This document shows, piece by piece, positions 52,814 through 60,872 of a DNA stretch of 62,500 bases. Under the pieces are notes generated by a model. That model worked only from the letters and a program-made list of their open reading frames with translations, did no database searches and was not told the origin of the DNA. The translations under genes and the position numbers were made by a program. The DNA comes from Paenibacillus cellulositrophicus. GTDB taxonomy: Bacteria; Bacillota; Bacilli; Paenibacillales; Paenibacillaceae. The DNA is taken from assembly GCF_009363095.1 (NCBI RefSeq), contig NZ_CP045295.1:4347501-4410000 (forward strand). Reading direction: 5' to 3'. Every line of letters starts with the position of its first letter. Within the stretch, counting starts at the first letter, position 1.

Positions 52814-53758
52814 GTGATTGAAATCGAAAAGCCGAAAATTGAGACCGTAGACGTCAGTGAAGACGGAGCCTATGGAAAATTTGTGGTAGAGCCGCTGGAA
52901 AGAGGATATGGAACGACTCTGGGGAATTCACTTCGCCGGATTCTGCTCTCCTCGCTGCCTGGCGCGGCCGTTACATCTGTTCAGATTGACGGTGTGCTTC
53001 ATGAATTCTCAACGGTTCCGGGCGTCATGGAAGACGTAACGGAAATTATTCTGAACCTGAAGGCTCTTTCCCTGAAAATTCATTCGGACGAAGAGAAAGT
53101 GTTCGAAATCGATGCTGAGGGCGAAGGAGTCGTGACGGCAGGAGACATCCGGGCGGACAGCGATGTGGAAATTCTCAATCCGGACCTGCATATTGCTACA
53201 CTGGGTCCTGGATCGAGACTCCATATGCGTATTTTTGCTAACCGCGGTCGTGGCTATGTCCAAGCAGATAAGAATAAACGTGATGATCAACCCATTGGCG
53301 TCATCCCGGTCGATTCTATCTATACCCCGATTAGCCGCGTGAATTACGGCGTGGAGAATACGCGGGTTGGTCAAGTGACCAACTACGACAAATTGACGCT
53401 TGAAGTATGGACTGATGGCAGCATCAGACCAGAAGAGGCGGTTAGCCTCGGCGCCAAAATTTTGACCGAGCATTTGATGCTGTTCGTGGGTCTCACGGAC
53501 GAAGCGAAAGATGCGGAAATCATGGTCGAAAAAGAAGAAGACAAAAAAGAAAAAGTGCTTGAGATGACAATCGAAGAGCTGGATCTCTCCGTACGTTCTT
53601 ACAACTGTCTCAAACGTGCCGGTATCAATACGGTGCAAGAGCTGACCACGAAAACCGAAGAAGATATGATGAAAGTCCGCAACCTGGGCCGCAAATCTTT
53701 GGAGGAAGTTCAAGAGAAGCTCGAAGAGCTCGGTTTGGGACTCCGTACAGAAGAATAG
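52814..53758 (+). CDS. rpoA: DNA-directed RNA polymerase subunit alpha
   Basis: Alpha dimers scaffold RNA polymerase assembly and bind UP elements and activators. The 314-aa protein has the N-terminal assembly domain (about 1-225; GYGTTLGNSLRRILLSSLPG) and a C-terminal DNA-binding domain (about 245-314; LDLSVRSYNCLKRAGINTV and NLGRKSLEEV), joined by an acidic linker. It starts with GTG at 52814 after AAGGAGGGG. Confidence 0.98.
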   Translation: MIEIEKPKIETVDVSEDGAYGKFVVEPLERGYGTTLGNSLRRILLSSLPGAAVTSVQIDGVLHEFSTVPGVMEDVTEIILNLKALSLKIHSDEEKVFEIDAEGEGVVTAGDIRADSDVEILNPDLHIATLGPGSRLHMRIFANRGRGYVQADKNKRDDQPIGVIPVDSIYTPISRVNYGVENTRVGQVTNYDKLTLEVWTDGSIRPEEAVSLGAKILTEHLMLFVGLTDEAKDAEIMVEKEEDKKEKVLEMTIEELDLSVRSYNCLKRAGINTVQELTTKTEEDMMKVRNLGRKSLEEVQEKLEELGLGLRTEE

Positions 53759-53791
53759 CATCTTAGGATTGTTAGCGAAGGAGGGGAAAAC

Positions 53792-54157
53792 ATGGCATAC
53801 CAAAAGTTGGGCCGCGATTCCAGCGCACGTAAAGCTTTGTTCCGTGACCTGGTAACCGACCTGTTCTTATACGAGCGTATCCAAACGACAGAAGCGAAAG
53901 CGAAAGAAGTTCGCACGATCGCTGAAAAGCTGATCACGAAAGCAAAGAAGGGTGATCTTCATGCCCGTCGCCAAGTGGCAGCATTCGTTCGTCGTGAAAC
54001 GGTAGATGGGGAGCAAGACGCAATCCAAAAACTGTTCAGCGAGCTGGCTACACGTTACGCTGAGCGTCCAGGCGGATACACACGTATCCTGAAGCTCGGA
54101 CCTCGTCGCGGTGATTCCGCGCCTATGGTTTATTTGGAACTGGTTGACCGCGCGTAA
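53792..54157 (+). CDS. rplQ: 50S ribosomal protein L17
   Basis: L17 lies on the solvent side near the tunnel exit. The 121-aa protein has SSARKALFRDLVTDLFLYER and the C-terminal GYTRILKLGPRRGDSAPM. The ATG at 53792 follows GAAGGAGGGG. It is the last gene of the alpha cluster and is followed by terminators rather than by the ecfA1-ecfA2-ecfT genes found here in B. subtilis. Confidence 0.98.
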   Translation: MAYQKLGRDSSARKALFRDLVTDLFLYERIQTTEAKAKEVRTIAEKLITKAKKGDLHARRQVAAFVRRETVDGEQDAIQKLFSELATRYAERPGGYTRILKLGPRRGDSAPMVYLELVDRA

Positions 54158-54173
54158 ACTGATGAGGATGAGG

Positions 54174-54217
54174 AAAGGGTGGAAGGAATCCATGATTCTG
54201 ATCAAACCCTTTTTTTC
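54174..54217 (+). terminator. rplQ terminator (first of three hairpins)
   Basis: AAAGGGT (54174-54180) pairs with ACCCTTT (54206-54212), with an inner GGAATC...GATTC stem, followed by a T run. Confidence 0.85.
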
Positions 54218-54237
54218 ACTTCTAGGGACGTGTCTAA

Positions 54238-54264
54238 GGAGCTCCTGAAGGGAGCTTCTTTTTC
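54238..54264 (+). terminator. Second hairpin terminator after rplQ
   Basis: GGAGCTCC and GGGAGCTTC around TGAA form a short stem followed by five T. Confidence 0.65.
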
Positions 54265-54303
54265 TGAAAAGAAGCAACCGGTTCATCCGAGCCAGAATAC
54301 AGG

Positions 54304-54340
54304 AACGGCTCCGCCGTGATATCGCGGTGGGGCCGTTTTT
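54304..54340 (+). terminator. Third hairpin terminator, before truA
   Basis: AACGGCTCC (54304-54312) pairs with GGGGCCGTT (54329-54337), followed by a T run. It lies 78 nt before truA. Confidence 0.75.
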
Positions 54341-54417
54341 GTGTAAAAACGTACGAATGGATAGGATTCCCCGTTCATCGGGAAACCATGCGGTATCGGA
54401 TTCAGGAGGTTTAAGAA

Positions 54418-55242
54418 ATGCGCAACCTATGCATGAAGGTCAGTTATGACGGTACGGATTACTGCGGATTCCAGACCCAGCCGGACGGCAGCACGGTCCA
54501 GGATGCCCTGGAGAAGGCGATCAGGCTGCTGACAGGGGAAGAGGTCAAGATCCATGCTTCCGGGCGAACAGACGCCGGCGTGCATGCTCGCGGCCAGGTG
54601 TTTAACTTCATCACCTCTTCCGATATTCCCGTCGAGCGCTGGTGCATCGCCCTCAACTCGAGGCTGCCCCAAGACATTATCGTCTGGGAGGCGGCCGAAG
54701 TTCCGCTGGAGTTCCACTCCAGAAGGTCGGCCAAACGGAAAACGTACCGGTATACCATCAATGCCAACCAGTTTCCGGATCTGTTCCAGAGACGAACCCA
54801 ATTCCATCATCCCGTCAAGCTGGACATTGCGGCAATGGCGGAAGGATTGAAGCATCTGATCGGGACTCATGACTTTACTTCCTTTGCTTCGCGCCATTCT
54901 ACGAAGCCTTCCCATATCCGGACGCTGTATGAGGCCGAGCTCGTGGTAGATGATTCCATGTGCCGTCCAGGGACTCGGGATCAGGGGCTAATCCATATCT
55001 ACGTCACAGGGAGCGGCTTTCTTCAGCATATGGTCCGTATTATCGTGGGAACGCTGCTGGAGATCGGGAAAGGCCGCAAGAAGCCAGGAGATATGCCGGC
55101 GATCCTCGAAGCCAAAGACCGGTCCAAAGCGGGGCCTACAGCTGTCGCCAAGGGACTGATTTTATGGAACGTCGAGTATGAAGCGGCTGATGAAAATAAT
55201 TTAAAATCAGCTTGCGATTTGCCTGGGTTTACTGTAAAATAA
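54418..55242 (+). CDS. truA: tRNA pseudouridine(38-40) synthase TruA
   Basis: TruA makes pseudouridine at positions 38-40 of the tRNA anticodon arm. The 274-aa protein has the catalytic motif SGRTDAGVHA with the nucleophile Asp52, and the segments RRSAKRKTYRY and GSGFLQHMVRIIVGTLLEIG typical of the family. The ATG at 54418 follows CAGGAGGT. It is slightly longer than E. coli TruA. It lies between the rplQ terminators and rplM. Confidence 0.97.
   Translation: MRNLCMKVSYDGTDYCGFQTQPDGSTVQDALEKAIRLLTGEEVKIHASGRTDAGVHARGQVFNFITSSDIPVERWCIALNSRLPQDIIVWEAAEVPLEFHSRRSAKRKTYRYTINANQFPDLFQRRTQFHHPVKLDIAAMAEGLKHLIGTHDFTSFASRHSTKPSHIRTLYEAELVVDDSMCRPGTRDQGLIHIYVTGSGFLQHMVRIIVGTLLEIGKGRKKPGDMPAILEAKDRSKAGPTAVAKGLILWNVEYEAADENNLKSACDLPGFTVK
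55212..55240 (+). promoter_or_regulatory. Promoter candidate for rplM-rpsI, inside the end of truA
   Basis: TTGCGA (55212-55217), a 17-nt spacer and TAAAAT (55235-55240) overlap the last codons of truA. The resulting leader of about 130 nt could hold an L13-type leader RNA, but I could not confirm one. Confidence 0.5.
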
Positions 55243-55376
55243 AAGTTGTGTTTTCTTAATGGCTTTCCCACAGCCCCAGTTAAGAGATTCACATTCCTAA
55301 CATGAAAATTAACTTTTTAACAATGACAATTGAACGAAGATAAATGTTTTCGGACGAAACCAAGGAGGAACTATTC

Positions 55377-55814
55377 ATGCGTACGACCTATATGGCCAAG
55401 CCAAATGAAGTAGAGCGCAAATGGCACATCATTGATGCCGAAGGCAAAACGCTCGGACGTCTGGCGAGCGAAGCTGCGGCCCTGATCCGCGGTAAACATA
55501 AGCCTCAATTCACCACTCATGTTGACACAGGTGACTTCGTTGTCATCATCAACGCTGAGAAGGTTCACCTGACAGGCAAGAAGCTTCAGAACAAGAAATA
55601 CTACCGTCACTCCCTGCATCCAGGTGGTTTGAAAGTGACAAACGCTCAGGATCTGCTGAACAGCAAGCCAGAACGTGTATTGGAATCCGCTGTTCACGGT
55701 ATGCTTCCTAAAACTCGCATGGGCGAGAAAATGAAGCTGAGACTGAAAGTATACGCAGGTACTGAACATCCGCATGCAGCACAAAACCCAGAAGTTTACG
55801 AACTTCGCGGCTAA
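55377..55814 (+). CDS. rplM: 50S ribosomal protein L13
   Basis: L13 is an early-assembly large-subunit protein. The 145-aa protein has RKWHIIDAEGKTLGRLASEA and VHLTGKKLQNKKYYRHS. The ATG at 55377 follows AAGGAGGAA; the upstream in-frame extension from 55344 lacks a ribosome binding site. rpsI follows after 19 nt, the almost universal pair. Confidence 0.98.
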   Translation: MRTTYMAKPNEVERKWHIIDAEGKTLGRLASEAAALIRGKHKPQFTTHVDTGDFVVIINAEKVHLTGKKLQNKKYYRHSLHPGGLKVTNAQDLLNSKPERVLESAVHGMLPKTRMGEKMKLRLKVYAGTEHPHAAQNPEVYELRG

Positions 55815-55833
55815 TTAAAAGGAGGACAGTTTC

Positions 55834-56226
55834 ATGGCACAAGTACAATACTATGGGACAGGTCGTCGTAAACATTCGGTAGCTCGTGTTCGCCTTGTAC
55901 CGGGTGAAGGACGCATTGTCATCAATAAACGTGATATCAACGAATACTTCGGTTTGGAAACCCTCAAACTGATCGTAAAACAACCACTGACTTTGACTGA
56001 AACGCTGGGACAATACGACGTGCTCGTTATTGCCAACGGCGGCGGCATTTCCGGCCAAGCCGGAGCCATTCGCCACGGGATTTCCCGCGCTCTGCTGAAA
56101 GCAGATCCGGAATACCGTCCAGCTCTGAAAAAGGCAGGCTTCCTGACTCGTGACCCACGGATGAAAGAACGTAAAAAATACGGTCTCAAAGCCGCTCGTC
56201 GCGCGCCACAATTCTCGAAACGTTAA
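55834..56226 (+). CDS. rpsI: 30S ribosomal protein S9
   Basis: S9 reaches the P-site tRNA with its C-terminal tail. The 130-aa protein has YYGTGRRKHSVARVRLVPG and the C-terminal KKYGLKAARRAPQFSKR, whose last residue Arg contacts P-site tRNA in known structures. The ATG at 55834 follows AAAGGAGGA. A strong terminator follows. Confidence 0.98.
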   Translation: MAQVQYYGTGRRKHSVARVRLVPGEGRIVINKRDINEYFGLETLKLIVKQPLTLTETLGQYDVLVIANGGGISGQAGAIRHGISRALLKADPEYRPALKKAGFLTRDPRMKERKKYGLKAARRAPQFSKR

Positions 56227-56245
56227 TATTTACTTTTATATGTAC

Positions 56246-56285
56246 AAATCGCCCTGGCCATTACTGGTCTAGGGCGATTTTTTGT
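56246..56285 (+). terminator. rplM-rpsI terminator
   Basis: AAATCGCCCTGGCC pairs with GGTCTAGGGCGATTT (one mismatch or bulge) around ATTACT, followed by a T run. Confidence 0.92.
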
Positions 56286-56336
56286 TGTCTTTAACGTAAG
56301 GGACATCCCGCTCCGCCTAAAGCACTCTCAGCCGTT

Positions 56337-56570
56337 TTATTGGCTCAGCACGGTAATCGCGTCGTCCAGATTATGAATATCCCCGACGGCTGACTTGTGA
56401 AATACCTCATTGTGACAGGTGGCGCATTCCACATGAATGTTGCAGTAGTCCAGACCATCATCATTTTTACCGTCCGTCCACCATACATTGAACTGATCGG
56501 ACAGCTGGCTGCAGGTCTCGCAAAACAGCGGCCCGCTCACATTTTTCAGTTGATGCGAAGATACGATCAC
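56337..56570 (-). CDS. Small cysteine-rich protein of unknown function
   Basis: I do not recognise this 77-aa protein. It has five cysteines: Cys17-x2-Cys20 (FCETC), Cys43, and Cys49-x2-Cys52 followed by His53 (CATCH). The two CxxC pairs suggest a zinc ribbon. CATCH also fits a CxxCH heme motif, but there is no signal peptide, so zinc is more likely. The frame is open farther upstream to 56669, but GGGAAGGGG (56579-56587) supports the GTG at 56570, or the TTG one codon before. A start that uses no ATG lowers certainty. It lies alone on the minus strand between rpsI and cysH. Confidence 0.6.
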   Translation of the reverse strand: MIVSSHQLKNVSGPLFCETCSQLSDQFNVWWTDGKNDDGLDYCNIHVECATCHNEVFHKSAVGDIHNLDDAITVLSQ

Positions 56571-56799
56571 CAAGAACACCCCTTCCCAATAATCTAGTGT
56601 ATATAGCCCAATGTTGCTGTGGCCCGGTGCCCTCTGTACACAGCGGCGTATACAGCTTGTCAGCCCCAAACCCCTTTACCGGATTAGTATGTCATCCCCA
56701 AAAGTGCGTTTATGCATAGGGGAATGCGAAGAAATTGCCATACGAGCCTCTTATTCAAAATCTTTATTCCAAAATGATAAAAAATACGGCGGAAAGGAA

Positions 56800-56827
56800 T
56801 TGACAACCAGCAGTTTTACTTTATACT
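56800..56827 (+). promoter_or_regulatory. cysH-sat promoter
   Basis: A perfect TTGACA (56800-56805), a 16-nt spacer and TATACT (56822-56827), 78 nt before the cysH start. Confidence 0.72.
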
Positions 56828-56829
56828 TG

Positions 56830-56839
56830 TGATTAATCA
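56830..56839. promoter_or_regulatory. Palindrome at the cysH transcription start (operator candidate)
   Basis: TGATTAATCA is a perfect 10-bp palindrome that starts 2 nt after the -10 hexamer and covers the expected +1. The position suits a repressor. The cognate regulator is unknown; it does not obviously match the CymR site I remember. Confidence 0.4.
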
Positions 56840-56905
56840 TATTATTTCAGTAGGGATTATAGTGAATTACAAACGATACTTTTATTCAGAATGGAGGCAT
56901 CTGGT

Positions 56906-57598
56906 ATGAATTTGCTCGAAAAGGAACAATGGATCCAGAAACAAGCCGAAGAAATGGAACATGCTACGGCTGAAGAATTGATCCGACTTGCGGTGGAGAC
57001 ATTCCCGAACATTACGTTCGCCTGCAGCTTTGGTGCTGAAGACGTCGTGCTCGTTGATATTTTGCAAAAGGTAAGCCCATCGACCGACATCTTTTACCTC
57101 GATACCGATTTCCACTTTAAAGAAACGTACGAAACCCGGGACCGCCTGGCCGCCAAATATGGCATTGAGTTCGTAAGAGTATCGCCGAAGCTGACACCCG
57201 AAGAGCAGGCGGCTGCCCATGGCGAAGAACTGTGGAAATCCGATCCTAACGCATGCTGCAACATCCGTAAGGTAGAGCCTTTGACCCGGATCTTGTCCCA
57301 GTACGACGCTTGGATTACCGGCATCCGCCGCGATCAGGCGCCTACCCGGGCTAACGCCAAGAAGGTGGAATACGACAACAAATTCGGACTTGTTAAATTC
57401 AATCCGCTGGCTGACTGGACTTCCGACGACGTATGGCACTACATTCGTGAAAACCAGGTATTCTACAACCCGCTTCACGACATGAACTTCCCGAGTATCG
57501 GATGCATGCACTGCACGCGTGCAGTTGCCCCTGGAGAAGATCCTCGTGCTGGACGCTGGGCAAACAGTGACAAAATTGAATGCGGACTTCATAAGTAA
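56906..57598 (+). CDS. cysH: Phosphoadenylyl-/adenylyl-sulfate reductase
   Basis: CysH reduces activated sulfate to sulfite using thioredoxin. The 230-aa protein has the nucleotide-binding region TFACSFGAEDVVL, the cysteine pairs CCNIRKVEPL and CMHC that hold a [4Fe-4S] cluster, and the C-terminal catalytic ECGLHK. The four-cysteine cluster is the mark of the APS-reducing group (also found in B. subtilis CysH, which accepts APS and PAPS). The ATG at 56906 follows TGGAGGC. sat follows after 33 nt and no cysC is present, consistent with direct APS reduction. Confidence 0.95.
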   Translation: MNLLEKEQWIQKQAEEMEHATAEELIRLAVETFPNITFACSFGAEDVVLVDILQKVSPSTDIFYLDTDFHFKETYETRDRLAAKYGIEFVRVSPKLTPEEQAAAHGEELWKSDPNACCNIRKVEPLTRILSQYDAWITGIRRDQAPTRANAKKVEYDNKFGLVKFNPLADWTSDDVWHYIRENQVFYNPLHDMNFPSIGCMHCTRAVAPGEDPRAGRWANSDKIECGLHK

Positions 57599-57631
57599 TA
57601 AATAACGGACCAGAAGAAGGGGAGCGAAAAG

Positions 57632-58801
57632 ATGACAGCGATTCAGCCTCACGGAGGTACCTTAATTAACCGTATTGCTGAAGGCCAGGCCAGAGAAGAG
57701 CTGCTGCAAGCTGCGGCCGGTTTTAAACAGATTCCTGTGAATACTTGGACGATTTCGGATATCGATCTGATTGGCGTAGGCGCTTTTTCCCCGTTGACGG
57801 GTTTTATGAATGAGCAGGATTACCAGTCGGTCGTCGACCGCATGAGGCTGGCGGACGGCACGGTATGGAGCATTCCGATTACGCTGGCTGTGGACGATGA
57901 GAAGGCTGCGGAACTCGCTGTAGGCGACAAGGCAGCCCTCGTAGGAGCCGAAGACGGGGTGGTGTATGCCGTCCTTGATGTCGAGAGCATTTACAGCGTC
58001 GATCAGACCGCTGAAGCGACTAAGGTATTCAAGGCAAGCGATTCCGAGCATCCTGGCGTCAAGAAGCTGTTTGAGCGCCCGTCGAACTATGTAGGCGGAA
58101 GCATTCAGGTGCTGAACCGTCCGAAACCGGCCAAGTTTGGCGAGTTTTATTTTGATCCGGCGGAGACGCGCCGTATTTTTGCAGAGAAGGGATGGAAGAA
58201 GGTTGTCGGCTTCCAGACCCGCAACCCGGTTCACCGGGCTCATGAGTACATTCAGAAGAGTGCGCTTGAGATCGTCGACGCGCTGTTCCTGAACCCTCTC
58301 GTTGGTGAAACCAAGTCGGATGATGTTCCGGCCAACGTCCGGATGAAGAGTTATCTGGTTCTGCTCGAAAACTACTACCCGGCCGATCGTACGTTCCTTG
58401 GCGTGTTTCCGGCTGCTATGCGTTATGCTGGCCCGAGAGAAGCCATTTTCCATGCGATGGTCCGCAAAAATTACGGCTGTACCCATTTTATCGTCGGCCG
58501 CGACCACGCCGGCGTAGGCGACTACTACGGCACCTATGAAGCCCAGGAAATTTTCTCGAATTTCACGGCGGAAGAACTTGGCATTACCCCGCTGTTTTTC
58601 GAACACAGCTTCTTCTGCAAAAAGTGCGGCAATATGGCATCCAGCAAAACCTGCCCGCATCCGAAGGAAGATCATTTGACCTTGTCCGGTACGAAGGTAC
58701 GCGGTCTTCTGCGGGACGGCGTCTGCCCACCACCGGAATTTACCCGTCCTGAGGTCGCTAAGATTTTGATCGAAGGGATGTCCGCACAAGTATCTTCATA
58801 A
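57632..58801 (+). CDS. sat: Sulfate adenylyltransferase (ATP sulfurylase)
   Basis: Sat makes APS and pyrophosphate from ATP and sulfate. The 389-aa monofunctional enzyme has the active-site motif QTRNPVHRAHE, the GRDHAGVG loop, and a zinc-type cluster CKKCGNMASSKTCPHP. There is no C-terminal APS-kinase domain. The ATG at 57632 follows AAGGGGAG. Together with cysH it forms a two-gene sulfate-to-sulfite module; a sulfate transporter and sulfite reductase are not in this window. Confidence 0.97.
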   Translation: MTAIQPHGGTLINRIAEGQAREELLQAAAGFKQIPVNTWTISDIDLIGVGAFSPLTGFMNEQDYQSVVDRMRLADGTVWSIPITLAVDDEKAAELAVGDKAALVGAEDGVVYAVLDVESIYSVDQTAEATKVFKASDSEHPGVKKLFERPSNYVGGSIQVLNRPKPAKFGEFYFDPAETRRIFAEKGWKKVVGFQTRNPVHRAHEYIQKSALEIVDALFLNPLVGETKSDDVPANVRMKSYLVLLENYYPADRTFLGVFPAAMRYAGPREAIFHAMVRKNYGCTHFIVGRDHAGVGDYYGTYEAQEIFSNFTAEELGITPLFFEHSFFCKKCGNMASSKTCPHPKEDHLTLSGTKVRGLLRDGVCPPPEFTRPEVAKILIEGMSAQVSS

Positions 58802-58812
58802 AGTACTATTTG

Positions 58813-58870
58813 TCCACCTCGCCCCATATAGATGTGTAGAGTCGATATGGGGAACGGAGGTGGATTTTTT
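58813..58870 (+). terminator. sat terminator whose 3' arm contains the cwlD ribosome binding site
   Basis: TCCACCTC (58813-58820) pairs with GAGGTGGA (58857-58864), with an inner CCCCATAT...ATATGGGG stem, and six T follow. The GGAGGTGG needed by cwlD lies in the 3' arm and the ATG follows the T run directly. Confidence 0.88.
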
Positions 58871-59638
58871 ATGTCCAAGCAGGGACGAAAGAAACAGGTG
58901 CTGTGGATCCGAGTCAGCACGGTCAAAAAAGCGCTGATCGGCCTCTGCCTGCTGGTTGTTTTTATTGCGGTGGCCACATACCAAATACCTGCCGCAAAGA
59001 CGACGGGTTCCTTGGGTCTGCCCCTGTCCGGGAAAGTAATCGCACTGGATGCTGGTCACGGCGGGCCGGACGGAGGTGCCGTCAGCAAGCAGGGCGTGAT
59101 CGAAAAAGACATTAACCTGGCGATCGCCCTATATCTGCGCGACTATTTGCAGCAGGCGGGTGCGATCGTCGTGATGACCCGAGAAGGCGACTACGACCTA
59201 GCCGGCGATACGAGAGGGTACTCCAAACGGAAGACGGAGGATTTGAAGCAGCGGGCCAAATTCATTGAGGACAAGCATGCGGATCTGTTTTTAAGCATTC
59301 ACATGAACAGCTTTCCGTCGAACCGATACCGTGGCGCCCAGACGTTTTATTATCCGAATCATCCGGACAACGCAGGACTGGCTGCATTAATTCAGGATGA
59401 GATTAAGCGGAACCTCGAAAATACGGACAGGGTGGCCAAAACGGTGAATACGGTATATCTGCTTCAAGCGCTGAAAATGCCTTCGGCTCTGGTGGAGGTG
59501 GGATTTCTGTCCCATCCGCAGGAGTCAGAGCTGCTCAGGGATGAGAGCTACCAGCGCAAGGTCGCCGCATCGGTCTACAAGGGGGTTCTCCGGTATTTGT
59601 CCGGCGAGAAGGCGAAAGTGTCGTCAGAAAATCCTTGA
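58871..59638 (+). CDS. cwlD: N-acetylmuramoyl-L-alanine amidase CwlD
   Basis: CwlD cleaves the peptide from muramic acid during spore cortex synthesis, giving the substrate for muramic-delta-lactam formation by PdaA. The 255-aa protein has one N-terminal membrane segment (about 20-38) and an Amidase_3 catalytic domain with LDAGHGGPDGG (zinc His63), IEKDINL (Glu), SIHMNSFP (His) and the catalytic glutamate in LVEVGFLSHPQE. The ATG at 58871 follows GGAGGTGG, which lies in the terminator hairpin of sat. It heads the sporulation-related tail of this window. Confidence 0.94.
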   Translation: MSKQGRKKQVLWIRVSTVKKALIGLCLLVVFIAVATYQIPAAKTTGSLGLPLSGKVIALDAGHGGPDGGAVSKQGVIEKDINLAIALYLRDYLQQAGAIVVMTREGDYDLAGDTRGYSKRKTEDLKQRAKFIEDKHADLFLSIHMNSFPSNRYRGAQTFYYPNHPDNAGLAALIQDEIKRNLENTDRVAKTVNTVYLLQALKMPSALVEVGFLSHPQESELLRDESYQRKVAASVYKGVLRYLSGEKAKVSSENP

Positions 59639-59641
59639 GAA

Positions 59642-59650
59642 TGGTATAAT
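59642..59650 (+). promoter_or_regulatory. Extended -10 promoter before the Mrp/SalA gene
   Basis: TGGTATAAT is a perfect extended -10 (TGnTATAAT) 60 nt before the next start codon. No good -35 is seen, as often with extended -10 promoters. Confidence 0.55.
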
Positions 59651-59710
59651 AGCACCTGAGGCTTTAGATGGAACTTAAGATGAATACTATAAAGCAGAGG
59701 TGCTGCCAGC

Positions 59711-60814
59711 ATGTTATCACGTGAGCAAGTGCAACAGCTATTACAGCCAATCGTCGAGCCTGTCACAGGGAAGAGCCTGATTGAGCTGCAAATGATAAGA
59801 GATATCGTTGTGAAGGAAAGCCGGATTTCACTGTCGGTCATCACCTTAGACAAGCGTGAGGATTACGCCAAGGCGCTTGAGAGTGACATCCGGGAACGGC
59901 TTGGGGACGCAGAGGGTGCGGAGATTCACATCCGGATGCGGGAGGCTAACGAGCTGGAACGCGAGAAAATATTAGGCGAGTCGGCGCGCATGCGCCAGGA
60001 GGACGAGGATAAGCTCGTTAAGGGACATGCCGCCGGGCTGGAGCACAACCAGCTGCTGCAGGATCCGAACGTCCAATTTATCGCGGTAGCAAGCGGTAAG
60101 GGCGGCGTCGGCAAATCGACGGTGACCGTCAACCTGGCTGCAGCCTTGGCCCGTATGGGCAAGCGCGTAGGTCTTATTGACGCCGACATTTACGGCTTCA
60201 GCGTGCCGGATATGATGGGGATTGAAGAGGGGCCGGTGGTAGAGGACAACACCATCATCCCTGTGGAGCGCTTTGGCGTGAAGGTGATGTCGATGGGCTT
60301 CTTTATCCGTGAGAACAACCCGGTCATTTGGCGCGGTCCGATGCTCGGCAAAATGCTGCACCAATTTTTCAGCGACGTCGGTTGGGGACAGCTCGATTAT
60401 ATGCTGCTTGACTTGCCGCCGGGAACGGGCGATGTGGCCCTTGACGTTCATCAGATGCTGCCGCAGAGCAAGGAGATCATCGTCACGACACCGCACGCTA
60501 CTGCTGCTTTCGTAGCCGCTCGTGCCGGAGCGATGGCGCTTCAGACCAATCATGACATTTTGGGCGTCGTCGAAAATATGGCTTATTACGAGTGCTCAGA
60601 CTGCGGCAAGCGGGATTACGTATTCGGACGGGGCGGAGGCGGACAATTGGCGGAAACGCTTCATACGGAATTGCTGGCGCAGCTGCCGCTTGGAGCGCCG
60701 GATAACCATGTCTCCGAACCGGACTTCTCACCGTCTGTATATAAGGCGGACACGCCGACGGGTCAGATCTACAGTCAATTGGCCGCATCGATTGTTGCTA
60801 AGTGCGAGCAATAA
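59711..60814 (+). CDS. Mrp/NBP35-type P-loop ATPase (SalA/ApbC family)
   Basis: The 367-aa protein has an N-terminal MIP18/DUF59 domain (about 1-85), a charged linker, and a deviant Walker A ATPase domain with SGKGGVGKST (128-137) and the CSDC pair near 297-300 that can hold a bridging Fe-S cluster. Family members carry Fe-S clusters to targets. The B. subtilis homologue in this position, SalA, instead represses scoC. Which role applies here cannot be told from sequence. The ATG at 59711 follows AGAGGTGC. Confidence 0.92.
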   Translation: MLSREQVQQLLQPIVEPVTGKSLIELQMIRDIVVKESRISLSVITLDKREDYAKALESDIRERLGDAEGAEIHIRMREANELEREKILGESARMRQEDEDKLVKGHAAGLEHNQLLQDPNVQFIAVASGKGGVGKSTVTVNLAAALARMGKRVGLIDADIYGFSVPDMMGIEEGPVVEDNTIIPVERFGVKVMSMGFFIRENNPVIWRGPMLGKMLHQFFSDVGWGQLDYMLLDLPPGTGDVALDVHQMLPQSKEIIVTTPHATAAFVAARAGAMALQTNHDILGVVENMAYYECSDCGKRDYVFGRGGGGQLAETLHTELLAQLPLGAPDNHVSEPDFSPSVYKADTPTGQIYSQLAASIVAKCEQ

Positions 60815-60838
60815 ACTACACATTTGCTTCATCACACC

Positions 60839-60867
60839 AAAAAAGCCCCAATCGGGGCTTTTTTTAA
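60839..60867. terminator. Bidirectional terminator between the Mrp gene and gerD
   Basis: AAAAGCCCC (60841-60849) and GGGGCTTTT (60854-60862) form a 9-bp stem around AATC, with A and T runs outside, so it can stop transcription from both sides. Confidence 0.93.
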
Positions 60868-60872
60868 TGCCG

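Noticed and set aside
54158..54417. Remnants (pseudogenes) of ecfA or ecfT between rplQ and truA
   Set aside because: The 260 bp contain only hairpins; I see no Walker motif or membrane-segment fragments in any frame.
56411..56425. CATCH in the small minus-strand protein as a c-type heme site
   Set aside because: No signal peptide or membrane anchor is present, and a second CxxC pair fits a zinc ribbon better.
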